Made by a program: the position numbers and the translations under genes. Of a stretch of 64,000 nt of DNA, positions 1 through 12,239 are shown in pieces. The notes beneath the pieces were generated by a model that worked only from the letters and a program-made list of their open reading frames with translations, was not told where the DNA came from and searched no databases. This stretch comes from Agrypnia vestita (lineage: Eukaryota > Arthropoda > Insecta > Trichoptera > Phryganeidae), in assembly GCA_016648135.1 (NCBI GenBank), contig JADDOH010023619.1, positions 1 through 64,000 of the forward strand. Direction: 5' to 3'. Every line of letters begins with the position of its first letter. Positions within the stretch are counted from its first letter, which is position 1.

Positions 1-130
1 GTATGAGCAGATGTATGAATGTGGCCAAAGCAAAAGTGGTGTGCCAGGATAGAAGAGTGTGGCGTTCAATCCTCTCTGCCTACCCCTGCAGGGAAACGGC
101 GTGATGGTTAGTTAGTTAGTTAGTTAGTCT
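1..130 (+). mobile_element. LINE 3' end fragment with (TTAG)n tail
   Basis: The end of a non-LTR retrotransposon reading frame (similar to 1404-1785) runs to about position 105 and is followed by tandem TTAG units at 109-129, a typical simple-sequence tail. The 5' part lies outside the window. Confidence 0.6.
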
Positions 131-840
131 AATTATCTTATTTGGAAAACTACTGTTAGACTAATGTATTAATTTATATAATGTATTTATCTAATTTAAC
201 TTTTTATTGTATTAATATAATTAAAATATTTGTAGGTATTGTGTTAATTTAATTTTAATTTTTATAATGTACTAATTGACTTGAACTCTAAATTATTAAT
301 TAATTATATATACTAATGAGTACCTATAGTCGAATATTGTATTTTAAAATGAAATATATAACTTGGCCCAAAACAGGCCCGCCTAGTTGGGTAGTTACAT
401 ATTTTATTATATGATTGTATGATAAATTATTATTGTATAATTATATTTGTAACGTAATTGAATGTATTGTTATGTTAAATAAAGTTAAGTAAAGTGAACT
501 AACTCAAGCGAGGTATCGACATGTATTTGTGCTGAAAATGTTAATGAAAAGGTATGTAAAAAAGCACATAAAGAGCAAAAAAAGACTATATTCGCTTTTT
601 ACCCTCAGAATACAGAACTTTATATCTTTTATCTTAAAATGAACATTATGGCGCTTAATGCTTTATTCATATACTGATTTGCAAGCTTTATCTTGTTCTG
701 AAGATTATTTACAATTTATTTTAGCGTTAAAGCATTATTTATTATTAAGTTATCATGTAAAGTGTATTGTTTATTAGGTATGTAAAGGTATACAAAGAAA
801 TTGTAAATCTGAACTCATTCTTACCTTACCTTACCTTTCC
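131..840. other. AT-rich spacer without recognisable gene
   Basis: I see no coding signal. Part of it (about 490-800) recurs at 5400-5700: a stretch ending in short ACCTT repeats directly before an antisense LINE tail. It is therefore old repeat DNA. Confidence 0.5.
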
Positions 841-1135
841 CCGTGGGGACAGACATAGAGGATAGAGCGTCACACTCTTCTGTTCTGACATACAACTCTC
901 GCCTCATCCACATTCATACATCTTCGCATGCAAGGTCGCCGGCTGTTGAGGCTTCTAACGGGACCATCTTCCAGTGTCTGGTTAGTATGGTCACGCCACG
1001 TCTCACGCGGTCGCCCTCTCTTTCTTCCATACCCTTCCATCCTTCCTTGTTATTTGCTAGTTGTAATGGATGGAAGGAAATGGAAGAGGCCTATATCCAT
1101 CAGTGGAGAGATGAAGGCTGAGGAAGAAGAAGAAA
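841..1135 (-). pseudogene. LINE C-terminal remnant, antisense, plus a second LINE tail
   Basis: 841-1025 reads on the minus strand as the C-terminus of the same LINE group as 1404-1785 and 5712-6120. It is followed on the plus strand (1065-1133) by a tail of another LINE group ending in repeated GAAGAA. Both are short and non-functional. Confidence 0.55.
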
Positions 1136-1403
1136 TTAGTCTTAATTTTGTTTATCATTACGGCACTATTTTTTATTAATTTATCATAAAGAGTGTTAAT
1201 TATATCATATTCAAAATGTTCATTAAATATTTATACTTTGTACTCTAATGTCACTCTAGGACCATCTATCAGGGTCAATAATGACCTGTGGACGATCTGT
1301 TTATTTAAAAAATATGGAATTGGCCTAATTTACTTGAAAATTCATTTTTTGCGGAGAATCTTACGGAGTTCTCGAAGAATTGAGATAAGTATTAGTTCGT
1401 CTC

Positions 1404-1785
1404 TCATACTCCATGTATGATAGAGTAAAGAATGAAGATATTAGGAATTAATGTAAAGCTGATCGTAGCAAAATACATAGAATAAAAATAGGGTCGCTCA
1501 GGTGGTTTGGGCATGTTGAGGGAATGAATGGTAAGAAAGATGTATGATGCAAGCGTTGACGGCGCCAGAAAGAGAGGGCGACCACGGAAGACGTGGCACG
1601 ACCAGATTAACCAGATACTGGAAGATGGTCCTGTTAGAAGCCCGAACAACCGTCGAGCTTGCACGCGAAGATGTACGAATGTAGAGGGAGCGAAAGTTGT
1701 ATGTCAGGACAGAAGAGTATGGCGCTCCTCTCTGCCTACCCCCACGGGGAAACGGCGTGATGGTAAGTCAGTTAGTTAGTTGGTC
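1404..1785 (+). pseudogene. LINE reverse-transcriptase C-terminal fragment
   Basis: Frames in this stretch carry the end of a non-LTR retrotransposon ORF2: an RWFGHVEGM-like motif, then KRGRPRKTWHDQINQ, then an RRAC...R motif, as in insect endonuclease/reverse-transcriptase ORFs. The 5' part is missing, frameshifts break it, and it ends in degenerate TTAG units. Fragments of the same group lie at 1, 841, 5305 and 5712. Confidence 0.75.
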
Positions 1786-2200
1786 GTCTTGCAAACGCCT
1801 CATCTCGAAGGCGTAGAGCTCGCTTCTTTCATTCCTTCCCAGGGTCCATTTCAAGTAGGTGACTGTAATGAATGTTTTTATGACATATAGCTATACCTAA
1901 TAGCACGAAGACTGGGTATGTGACTCAACTGAAGCGTCTTAGGCGGCTGAAGTTTGGAAGTAATTTGATAATAGCTTGTGATAAGCCACTTGGGGAGGCT
2001 CCCTAAACCAGCACTAACCACACGGAGGTAGCAAACTTTGTAACCATATGAGATTTTAAAAAAAATGTCTGAGACAATCTCTGAGACTGCTCTCATGAAA
2101 TTAGTTGCTTGAGATTATAAGTTGGATCGCTGGATTCTTGAATGATGACGCCGTAGTTTGGGCGAATACGAAAAATAAGCATTTAAAATTAAATTTTCTA

Positions 2201-2715
2201 CAGGGTGCACCAGAGCTATTAGCAGAAACATAGCCGGTAGATTCCTGACTATGTTATGAGTATAAAATATTCAAGCAACAGTCAATAGTTATGGAGATAT
2301 GCAATATCAAAGTTTGCATTTTTTCCAATATTTCTGACATATTTTTTGCATAAAGTTGAACTGTCATTACAATAACTTATTTCGATTATGAAAAATTCAT
2401 TCGCTTTAATTTTTTTTTAATTTAAGTCGAACAAAATGATAAAAACCTTGCGAAAATTAAAAAAGTTTTTATTACCATTTTCTTTAAGTTGTATCGAAGC
2501 GAATGAATTTTTCATGATCGATATAAGTTACTGTAATTATAGTTCAACTTTTTGCAAAAAATAAGTCAGAAATATTGCAAAAAAAAAACTGAAAACTTTG
2601 ATATTGTATATCTCCATAACTATTGATATTAGGTCGTGGTTGCTCGAACATTTTATACTCATAACACAGTCAGGAATCTACCGGAAAAGTTTCTGCTGCT
2701 GGCTCTGGTACACCC
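2201..2715. mobile_element. Foldback (long inverted repeat) element
   Basis: The first and last about 220 bases are inverted copies of each other. They start with CAGGGTGCACCAGAGC and end with GCTCTGGTACACCC, around a short AT-rich centre. No coding capacity. Related copies or halves occur at 24685, 38290, 42840, 49690 and 50054, so this is an interspersed family. Confidence 0.75.
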
Positions 2716-3002
2716 AGTATAATAATTATTGGATCATTTATTTAGCGCCGTTTTCGTGAGTAGGTAAAGGAAAGTAACCAAATATGGAATACCAATTTGT
2801 TTTTGTGACTTAAAAAAAATAATTATCAATCAAATATTCGTTATTATATCAGTCATTTATTTGCGCTTAAGGGGAAATACCTACCTAGACATTTCGAAAA
2901 ATTGGTTTTTAAATTTTTACATTTTCTTAAAGCTTGAGGTCTTAAAAATGTCTGGCGAAAATTTCAAGCAAAAATTAAAGAAATAACAAAGTTATAGCTG
3001 AT

Positions 3003-3706
3003 TATAGCAATTGAAAGTATTAAAATGTTATACATGTCTCTTGTCCGGAGCCAATTAGAATATTGCTCATCAGTTTGGTCTCCATATTATAATGGGCATA
3101 TAGACAGTATTGAGCGTGTCCAACGCAAATTTCTCAAATACATTAACTACAAGTTAAGCATACCAATACAAAACATAGAATACAATTACATATTGAAGAG
3201 ACTAAATTTACTCACATTATATGATAGAAGAAAAATTTATGATATAGTTCTTCTTTACAAAATTGTAAACAATATGTTGGACAGCCCTGACCTTGTAGCA
3301 TGTATCGATTATAATATCCCTTCCACACATAGAACTCGACAAATTGTCACATTCCATCGCAACAATTGCAATACTAACTATCAATCAAATTCTGTGATAC
3401 ACAGAATATTGGGAACTTGTAATGAATATGGTTGCATGATTGACATTTTCGTCGACAGTCTGGAGAAAGTAAAGTTCACACTTAAAGAGGCAATACTGCT
3501 TCGTTACTGACTTCAGCTGTTAATATGTAATGGTGGGTAATATATATTTTTCGTACACATTGCCGCTTTGTACTTTATATTTTTAATTTTTGTACTCATG
3601 ATTTGGTGCTATTCCTGAAACTTTTAATGTATGTGCTTTCTGAAATTTATTTTATACTCTTTATGTAAAAGCCTAATGGGCGTAAACAAACAAATAAAAA
3701 AAAAAT
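3003..3706 (+). pseudogene. 5'-truncated jockey/CR1-like LINE insertion
   Basis: An open frame at 3025-3510 (161 codons) reads as the C-terminal part of a LINE reverse transcriptase: SQLEYCSSVWSP, then IERVQRKFLKY, then DRRKIYDIVLLYKI. About 190 bases of 3' UTR follow, with a tail containing GCGTAAACAAACAAATAAA and a run of A. The insertion splits an older repeat whose unbroken copy is at 13729-13920. Truncated at the 5' end and not autonomous. Confidence 0.8.
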
Positions 3707-4225
3707 CACTTTGTTAATTACGCGCCGCGCCACACGGCACCGCGCACACGCAGTTAGCTGCCGGTCGGGCTCTTTCGTAATAGAAACATGAGACATATTT
3801 TTATTGTGTATGTGAAGAGTGCTCGATGATATGGGAATTCAAAGCGAGGTGGAGGACTTATAACTTAATAACAGTTTTGTGTTACATACTTATATTAATT
3901 TAAAGTATAAAATTTTATAAAAATAAATAAATTTAATGTCAGAATTTTGAGTTTACTGATTCCAATTATGGCAACGTACACACTGTATCCACTAAGTCCA
4001 TTTTAAACAAGAAGGTAGATACGTCATAAAACAAATCTAATATATCTAATATAATTTTTTTAAATATAAAATTTATTTTAAAAAATCACAAAACAAATCT
4101 AATAAAATAAAATATATAAATATAATGTTTTTAACATATGAGGGTGGTCTAAATAAGTTGCCGGTCCAATATATCGTACTTTCCCCTACATAAAAATTAT
4201 ATAATTTAAGAGTACCTACCTAATA

Positions 4226-4265
4226 CTTCTCTCCTAAACACAAGCGCTCGTGTTTAGGAGAGAAG
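4226..4265. repeat. Perfect 16-bp hairpin
   Basis: CTTCTCTCCTAAACAC (4226-4241) and its exact reverse complement (4250-4265) flank the 8-base loop AAGCGCTC. No coding frame nearby. It could be a small foldback remnant. A hairpin RNA precursor is possible, but nothing besides the fold supports it. Confidence 0.7.
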
Positions 4266-4429
4266 CAGTGATTAGAAGAAGTAAGGTAACAAAATAACTA
4301 TTACATTTCTTACAATAACCTATCGTTTTTTATTTTGTACACGACCCCCCGAATTGATTCATAGATTTTAAAAACAGCAAACGGTCATAATCCGATTTTT
4401 TTTGAAATATTATTAGTAAAGTCTTCAAA

Positions 4430-5055
4430 ACCTTCACTGGCTTAGATGTCCAGAGAGGATTGAATATAAGCTTTGCCTTACAATATTTAAGGCTATTCAC
4501 AACATGGCCCCTCAATACATAACCGACTTCTGCATTCCATTCTCCGCAAATAATAGACAACTAACACTTCGCTCAGCATCAACATCTAATACAAATAGGT
4601 TAGCTGAAGTAAATCGCGTCCACAAAACTAATTTCGGTGATCGTGCTTTCGCGGTGGCTGGACCAAAGTTATGGAACAAACTACCTAACAAACTGAGACA
4701 AACTGACAGCTTACCACTGTTCAAAAAACAACTTAAGACGCACTTATTTAGACAATCCTATAAAAACCTATAAAATCTAACCACAACAACGCTAGCTAAT
4801 GTTTTCCACTCATATTGTGCACTCCGCGAAAACACATAATTCTTTCAGGGACTCACAAACTATTATAGTACTCAATTTTAATTCCACTTCTTGTATGCCA
4901 CCTAGTGAATAAGTAATAGTAAATAAGTTTTTTCTTTTCTAGCAGTAAGTTGTCTTGTAAGATAATAATTTCTCTGTGTAAAGCGCCCTTGAGGTGAGTA
5001 TTTCGCGAAAACGGCGCTATACAAATTATCCAATTATTATTATTATTATTAAAGT
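4430..5055 (+). pseudogene. CR1/L2-like LINE 3' fragment
   Basis: The frame at 4504-4773 encodes a LINE C-terminus with NFGDRAFAVAGPKLWNKLP and FKKQLKTHLFRQ. It is followed by a 3' UTR ending in ACGGCGCTATACAAATTATC and ATT repeats. A nearly identical tail lies at 14129-14590. Upstream parts of the ORF are missing. Confidence 0.8.
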
Positions 5056-5304
5056 GACATCCGGGTCTCCCTGTGGTCCGTCTCGAGTGGTATATGAACC
5101 CGAAAAATGAACCTAGACAACCCCCGCACATGGTTAGCCCCCGTCAGTGTCGGCACCAGACAATGGAAACAATTATGTGAAACACTTGTTCGTCTCGGGT
5201 GGATTGCCTTCCCGTTTGTACAGGTTTCAAGAACAAGTTTCCTATTTAATTTCTACATATAAAAAATAATCATGCCAGACGTCTTCGAGATGTCGGTACA
5301 TACC

Positions 5305-5400
5305 TTACCATCATCACGTTCCCCCGGGGGGTAGGCAGAGAGGATAGACCGCCACACTCTTCTGTCCCGACATACAACTGTCGCCTCATCCACATGTTAA
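5305..5400 (-). mobile_element. LINE 3' tail, antisense
   Basis: Short antisense copy of the LINE tail also seen at 1-105, 1690-1760 and 5712-5800. Too short to be functional. Confidence 0.5.
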
Positions 5401-5711
5401 ATAAAGTAAAGTAACTCACGCGTGTATTTGTGTTGAAAATGTTAATGAAGAGATGTGTAAAAAAGCACATAAAGAGCGAAAAAGACTATACTCGCTTTTT
5501 ATCTTATCTTTAAATGAACATTCTGGCTGTATTCAATGCTATATTCATATACTGATTAACAACAGTCTTTATCTTGTTCTAAAGATTATTTACAATTTAT
5601 TTTATCGTTAAAGCATTATTTATTATTAAGTTATCATAAAAAGTGTAGGTATTGTGTATTAGGTATGTAAAAACTTGTTAATCTGGAACTCATTCTTACT
5701 TTACCTTACCC

Positions 5712-6125
5712 TACCTACCATCACGCCGTTTCCCCGTGGGGATAGGCAAAGAGGATAGAGCGCCGCACTCTTCTGTCCTGCCATACAACTCTCGCCTCAT
5801 CCACATTCATACGTCTTCGCATGCAAGCTCGCCGGTTGTTGAGGCTTCTAACGGGACCGTCTTCCAGTATCTGGTTAATCTGGTCATGCCACGTCTTCCG
5901 CGGTCGCCCTCTCTTTCTGGCGCCATCAACACTTGCATAATATATCTTTCTTACCATTCTTTCCTCATTCATTCGCTCGACATGCCCAAACCATCTGAGA
6001 GATCCTTTTTTAATTCTATTAATTATGCTAAGATCGGCTTTACATTCGTTCCTAATATCTGCATTCTTTACTCTATCATAAATTGATTTGACACACATAC
6101 GTCTGAGGGATCTCATCTCAACTAA
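5712..6125 (-). pseudogene. LINE reverse-transcriptase C-terminal fragment
   Basis: A 131-codon open frame on the minus strand carries RRMCVKSIYDRV, LRWFGHVERMNEERM, RKRGRPRKTWHDQINQ and NNRRACMRR. This is the usual order at the C-terminus of insect LINE ORF2. It is the least damaged copy of this group in the window, but the polymerase domain upstream is absent. Confidence 0.8.
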
Positions 6126-6401
6126 TTTCGTTCCTCTTCTGCTAGCTCCAGGCTTCGCAAAGGTAGTATGTTAATTTCTGCACATACCATAAAAATCCGA
6201 CCTGGATGGAATATTTAATTGTTAGTAGCAATAATATTACGACCACGCCGCCATTTTCTGATTTTTATTTCAAAATTACTTGATTTCTTGATATCAACAT
6301 TAATGTATGAAATAAAGGCTAACGAAATGTAACTAGCTTTCATCAAAAACAAAACATTACCCTTTGTTTATCAACCTATTTTCCATTAATGAGAATAACT
6401 A

Positions 6402-6577
6402 TCCTAATAATAAAAATTTCTTTGTCTGTCTGTCTGTCCGTAACTTCCTGAAACGTCCGTAACTATTATAAAAACTTTTTTTGAAATTAGTTTTCTTTCG
6501 TTTTTTCATTTTTTTTTATAAATGTATTATGAACCTGCTTATTCTTTAGGAACAGTCATTTGGCGGGTTACAGCTAG
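6402..6577 (+). mobile_element. Short Helitron-like non-autonomous element
   Basis: It begins with TCCTAATAATAAAAATTTC after an A and ends with GGCGGGTTACAGCTAG before a T. This fits the A^T target and the TC...CTAG ends of Helitrons. Same family as 27005, 44177 and 61308. Confidence 0.5.
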
Positions 6578-7214
6578 TGTTATTTTTAATTGCCTAGATG
6601 TTTATGTATAATTTTTACAGACATGCCATGATTTGTAGATATACTTACTCTATAACAAGAAAACAAATAAATATTAAAAGAAAGCTAAATATATTTTTTT
6701 AACATAATGTCTACAATCCCACAGAAAATTACATAAAAATTCAGTATATTAAACAATTTTATAACATTAAAATTTATGTTGCATGTTATTTGAAATATTA
6801 TGCAGGTAGGTAAGTACTTGAAATAATTTCTAATTTTGAAATTTGTATTTCTTGGTTTCAAAATTTCATTTTAATGATTAAATTAAAACTTAACCAACCA
6901 ATGGAAATTCGACCCTAATGTCTTTTAATTCTCTTAATTATTCGCACTGAAGGAAATTTTACACGTATAATTTTTAAAGGGTGTGTCGCAGCTTCGCGGA
7001 TAGAAAATATCCTTAAGATTCCTCAGAAGTTTTTGCCACTAGCTACGAGACGTCCCGTATATTTTGACAGTTAAAGAAGTATTGTGAATTTTTAAAAAAT
7101 CTTCAAAAAATGTGCGCCTAGAAACACTTGATTAGGCAAAATATGTGCTTTACGTAAAAGTAATAGTAGAAAATAAAATTTTAGGCGTATTTGCATGCAC
7201 GGCTGAATTAATTT
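6578..7214. other. AT-rich stretch, nothing recognised
   Basis: No open frame of note, no repeat ends I can define, and no RNA gene signal. Confidence 0.5.
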
Positions 7215-7440
7215 ACGTCTTCATTTTCATCTCCTTGTCCTAGTAGGGTCGGGGGCCCAAAGACTCGACAAGGTGCTTTTCCTTATTCCCCTGTCTTGCG
7301 CTGCTTCCACACGAGTCAACCAGTCCAGACCCATTCTGTTTTCATACGCATTTTTTGTTGCTTCTCCCAGCTTAATCTGGGGCGACCCCTGTCTTTGCAC
7401 TTTGTACTGTGGACGAAACCCAGTAATAATTGTTGTTAAA
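7215..7440 (-). mobile_element. LINE 3' fragment, antisense
   Basis: On the minus strand a broken frame includes RLSWEK and a stretch ending in TTTGGGCCCCCGACCCTACT and GACAAGGAGATGA. The same tail recurs at 18720-18790 and 37140-37220, which identifies it as the 3' end of one LINE family. Coding parts are frameshifted. Confidence 0.55.
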
Positions 7441-9039
7441 GTAAAAATTACATTTAAGAGATGTCGTCATAGAAACGCGGTCCATTTCATCGGCCAAGAT
7501 GCAATTTTGAGACAAACAAACTAATTGATCGTTACGCTTTTTCCCAGCAGCAGTAGTAAGACTTGTACACAACGCTCCATTCTTCTATTCTTGCACACCA
7601 CTTTGGGTCGAACACAGTTTCCATGTACGCTTTTCGGTCGTTGAAGCTTTAAAGAGGAATAACCTAGCATTTTATTAAAATTGAGGTCTTCACCCTCTGA
7701 GACCGTATGTATGTTCAAACGAACACTAACTTTGCGATTTTATTTTTCCCATAATATATCGAATATAAATGTCGGGTTTTTGTTTTCTGATTGCTGGCAA
7801 TCTTGTCTATGGCGTCTATTTTTTCCGCTTGGCTGCGATACGTAATCCCGCCTAAATTGTCGTTTGCATTTTGACAGATCGACTCTCAGTGAATCTTCCA
7901 ATTCCGTCCGTTGTTATTTGAATATTTTAAGGTAAGTTATTCATTTTTTTTATTCAAATTATATTTATTTTGTTGCCTAAGGGTGTATTCTAACTATAAC
8001 ATAAGTAAATACATCAATTTTTCGAAGTTGTTTGTCAGAATATTCAAGTAAAATACAATGTTCGTTCAATCGAACATTCGGTCCCAGCGGTAATTTTTTT
8101 ACCAATATGGCGGATAGTTTATGATTACAATCATTCGAAACTCTTAATTTTCTACATGTGTTATAGTAAAACTGTCATATGTTTTATACGTAAATATTTC
8201 AGTAATTATATTTGGTGTGTTTTTTACAATTTATAGATGAATACCGGTCTCAAGGACATTGAAATTACTCTGCTATTGGAAGGCGATATTTCTGACATAG
8301 ATCTGGAGGAAGAAGATGAATTTGAGGAATTTTAAAATGTCTGGTGTGCAGAAGACGGTGATTTTAATCAAAAAACCCTCGAAAATGAAGCTGGAATGCA
8401 GCTTGAAATTGAAAGGCAGTTGTTGAAACGCTTGAAATAGCGTATGGCAAGATTCGGCTGTTGAGAAATTAGATTATAGTTGTTTCTCCGATATTCCTAT
8501 TCACCTACTTCTGCTGGAGGAATGCTGCTAATTAAACCCAGATGTAAACTACCAGGTCGCTCCAGAACAGGGTTGTGACAAGTTATTCTGATAAGCGACG
8601 AAAGCGTAGATTCAGAATTAATTTTTATGAAAATTTACCACATTTAAATTACTGAAAATTTACCACATTTAAATTTCTTCTAAAATTTAATGTTTTTAAT
8701 TATCTACTCGTATTTATGCATTTTTTCGATGTCAATAATTTAATATTATGTTACTTCGTTGTTGAACTTCTCCGCTTTAAAGTTTTATAATATTAAAAGT
8801 CGTCCATCATATTATTTGACAGTTTATCTGAAAAGTCATTCATGACCCTGATAGTCAAAGTACGAAATTAATCTAAGATTTTTATACATTTTATGACAAT
8901 TATTTTACAGTGGTTGAGAAATGAGTTAGACTGTATTTTTGATGTATAAAGCGTTAACTTTTTGTTTGTGGTTGGAAATAATTATTAATTTGAGAAAACT
9001 AACAAACTTTGTGTAAACCAGGCTGATTGTTTTAAAACA

Positions 9040-9082
9040 TCTACCGGTTTCGATACTGAACTGCATCTTCGTCAGGACAGAC
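9040..9082 (-). ncRNA. Hammerhead-ribozyme-like motif of a Penelope-like remnant
   Basis: On the minus strand CTGACGA (9075-9069) is followed by a stem GATGC/GTATC with loop AGTTCA, then GAAA (9051-9048) and CCGGTA. This is the conserved core CUGANGA-stem II-GAAA with a minimal CCGG stem III. Such short-stem hammerheads are known from the terminal repeats of Penelope-like elements. Stem I is weak, so self-cleavage is uncertain. Confidence 0.5.
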
Positions 9083-11205
9083 GCACAATAACTTCCATAA
9101 ATTAAATTTGTAAAAGTCAAGTGTTAGGTTGGGGGTGTGGCCTCATTTTTGGTGGGGGAGAGGGGTGAAGTTTGTCAGTAAGACATTGAATTGGGGAATA
9201 TATTAAATAATGTATTACTCGTTAAATTAAATCTGTTTTTAATTATATTGGATTTGGTATCGAGGGACGTTTTGATTTCTAATATTTTGAAATTATATAG
9301 CCTCAAGCGTCTATTATTTGTATGTAAATTTTTGATGCTGTTTTCCCTTTTTATGGAATGCCTTGAAAGTCATGAACTAATTCAAAGCACATTTTAATGA
9401 ATATTTATAAAACTGTTTTACGGTTTCTATTCATCGATTTTATCTTGCGTTAAATATATAACATTTTCCTTTTTCAGAATGTTGAAGTCAACAATACCGA
9501 TGAAGAGAATCCTCTACTGGACGTGGATGAGATGGGGCCCACCCAGGCAGAAGCCAACGTTGCTTCAGAGGCAGTTGCGAGGGTCGATTTACGCTGGCGT
9601 CGTCTGGATTTAGAAAATGTTAGCATCGAATGCTTCGGAAACTTTTCTGAACCGAATAAAGATATAACAGCTCTCCAATATTTCAAAAAGTTCATTGCTA
9701 ATGACAAGATTTTAAATATGGTGGAACAGATCAATCTTTATTCTGTTCAGAAGAGTTTGACAAATGTTTGCACCTCATTTGAAGAAATGGAAAGGTTTCT
9801 CGGCATCACATCTTAATGGGGATATTTACGTTTCCTCATCTTCGCCACTATTGGCAAGGGGGGCTTAGACTACCACTGATGCGTGACGCCATGTCGAGAG
9901 ACCGATCCATGAGCCTCAGGAAGAATTTCCATCTAAATGACAACTCTGACTGTGTGCCCAGCGTCAACCCGGGCATGATAAACTGTTTAAAGTTCGTCCA
10001 TCCAATAAAATGTATAAGTTGTTTTGTTTTCTTATTAATCTAATCGGTCTCGGACAAAATAATTTCTTTCAACGGACTGATAAAAAGTGATCCTTAACAT
10101 AAGATTATTATCATTTACTTCAAAATTTTCGTTTTTCAACTACTTTATCCTTATTGTTCTGATATTATAGAAAATATATTTAGGATAATACTGGTAGCTA
10201 AATTTATTTTATGGTTAATGATATTTTGGTTATTTTTATATGTCCTATTTCTAATGAGTCTAATATGCAAATTTAAGACAAAAATTAATAATAAATAAAC
10301 TCAAATTATGATCATTTCCATTGAACATTTCCTATTAAAAACATAATGCCCTTTAATTCTTGTGTTAAAAATTGAAAAATTCAACCTATTTTTCCATTAT
10401 GAAAAGCAGTACAACTATATATATATATATATATAAGAAAGCCAGAATTGTTCAATTTATTTTCGAAACCGGTTCAAGGATTACTTTTATAAATATGTAG
10501 TCATGTATTTAAAAACAAAGTAAATAATACATTTTATTATATATGTATTGTTTTGCTACGAGCTACAAGGTACTCTGTATAATACAAATACAATCAATTA
10601 ATTTATATTTTCATTCTTTATAAGCACATTTGTCTAAAGTTGAACCGGAAGAATTCAACAGCATAGATGAAGCCATGATCCCGTTCAAGGGTAGAACCAT
10701 TTTAAAACAATATACGAAAAATAAGCCCCATAAATGGGGCTTTAAAATGTTTGCCCGAGCGTTATTACGGGTAAAGACACCAATGTGGGTGAGAGGACTG
10801 CACTAGGAACCAGCGGAGACGTTGTAGTCAGACTTTGTAGAGGCATTCCACCAAATGCAAACTACAAAGTTTCCTTCGATAATTGGTTCACCTCGCACTC
10901 ACTTATTTCCAAATTGAAATCTTTAGGCATATGGTCCACTGGCACTGTTCGTAACAACCGACTACCGGGCTGTATATTTAAAACAGACCGGCAGTTACAA
11001 GAAGAGGGCCGTGGAGCGTACGACTATAGGACTGAGATGGAATCTGGCGTGTTTGCCTCGAAATGGTTCGACAATAGAAATGTGCACTTCGCATCGTCAT
11101 ATGTCGGACTGGAACCGGTTGGTACCGTCCGTCGGTGGTCTAAGGTTTCCCGCTCCTACATAGATATACTGTGTCCTGCCATTGCGGCTCAGTACAACAG
11201 CTTCA

Positions 11206-11961
11206 AGCCATGTATTCACTAGGGGACAAATCGCGAAACATTCCGCTCGGCATGTCGCATCAACATCTACGCTCATGTTTCGGGGACAATGACGCGGTCA
11301 TTTGACGTGTACACACCGGGACTCGCATATCTTGTCGCGGAAATGTCATGAGGTTACGATGACAGCTGCGGTATCTCATTTGGCGAAAACGGGGTTCAGC
11401 GCAATTCGAAATGTTTTTTTGGGTCGCAATTTCAAATTAACGAGGTTTTACTGTAGTAAATTGAATATTATTAAAAACAAGGTCCTTTTTGCAAATAATT
11501 ATTGTTTTCCAGACGTCGCAGAAACATATCGCCCTATGAGGTTGTATGATAGCCACGTATCTGTTTATGTTAATGAGTTTATCGAAAAGTAAGAGGAGAA
11601 AAAAGGGGAGAATGCGAAATTATTTACTGCAAAGAGAAAGAAGGACGGACATTCTACGCGATCTTCGATCGATACAGCTCGATGAGTTCAAGAACGATTT
11701 CGTTTCCCCGCATTGTCATCTTGACAGATACAGCGCATGCGTATTCACTTGTAAACATACCACGTGGTACTGACGCTCCGCGGAATGTTGCAGTGAGTAC
11801 GCTCGGGTACCGTGCGCATGGCAACGTTGCCACGGCACGTAGAAATGCCGCGCTATGTTGTGCGCGAGGTCGCGGAACGGTGCACGACGTTGCAACGTCA
11901 CGTAGACTCTATGCCGCGCGTGCTGTTGAGGGACAATTTGTCCCCTAGTGAATACATGGCT
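11206..11961. mobile_element. 756-bp inverted-repeat element inserted in the transposase
   Basis: The terminal inverted repeats are at least 25 bp (AGCCATGTATTCACTAGGGG at the left, its complement at the right). They are flanked by the 3-bp direct repeat TCA (11203-11205, 11962-11964). Removing it rejoins the piggyBac frame exactly between SF and MGGVDL. The inside is CG-rich compared with the surroundings and has no transposase. The superfamily is unclear. Confidence 0.8.
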
Positions 11962-12239
11962 TCATGGGTGGTGTCGACCTCGATAACATGCTGATTGCGC
12001 TATATCGGGCGGATGTCCGATCGAAACGGTTCTATCTGAGAATAATCTTTCATCTCGTTGACATGCGTGTGACATTCATGCCTGGCGTACAGGCGTCACT
12101 GCACGCAAAAAGGTGAAAGATATAAACATTGGTAGTGTTGGATCGGAGATTGGGCGTGCTCTGACACCAGTAGTGCAATCAACGTTCTTCGCAGAGGTCG
12201 ACCCTCGAATGAACCGCGATAGTCGTAAAGAATAACTGT

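Noticed and set aside
10419..10440. TA dinucleotide run
   Set aside because: Ordinary microsatellite inside the dead piggyBac element. It is too short to be notable.
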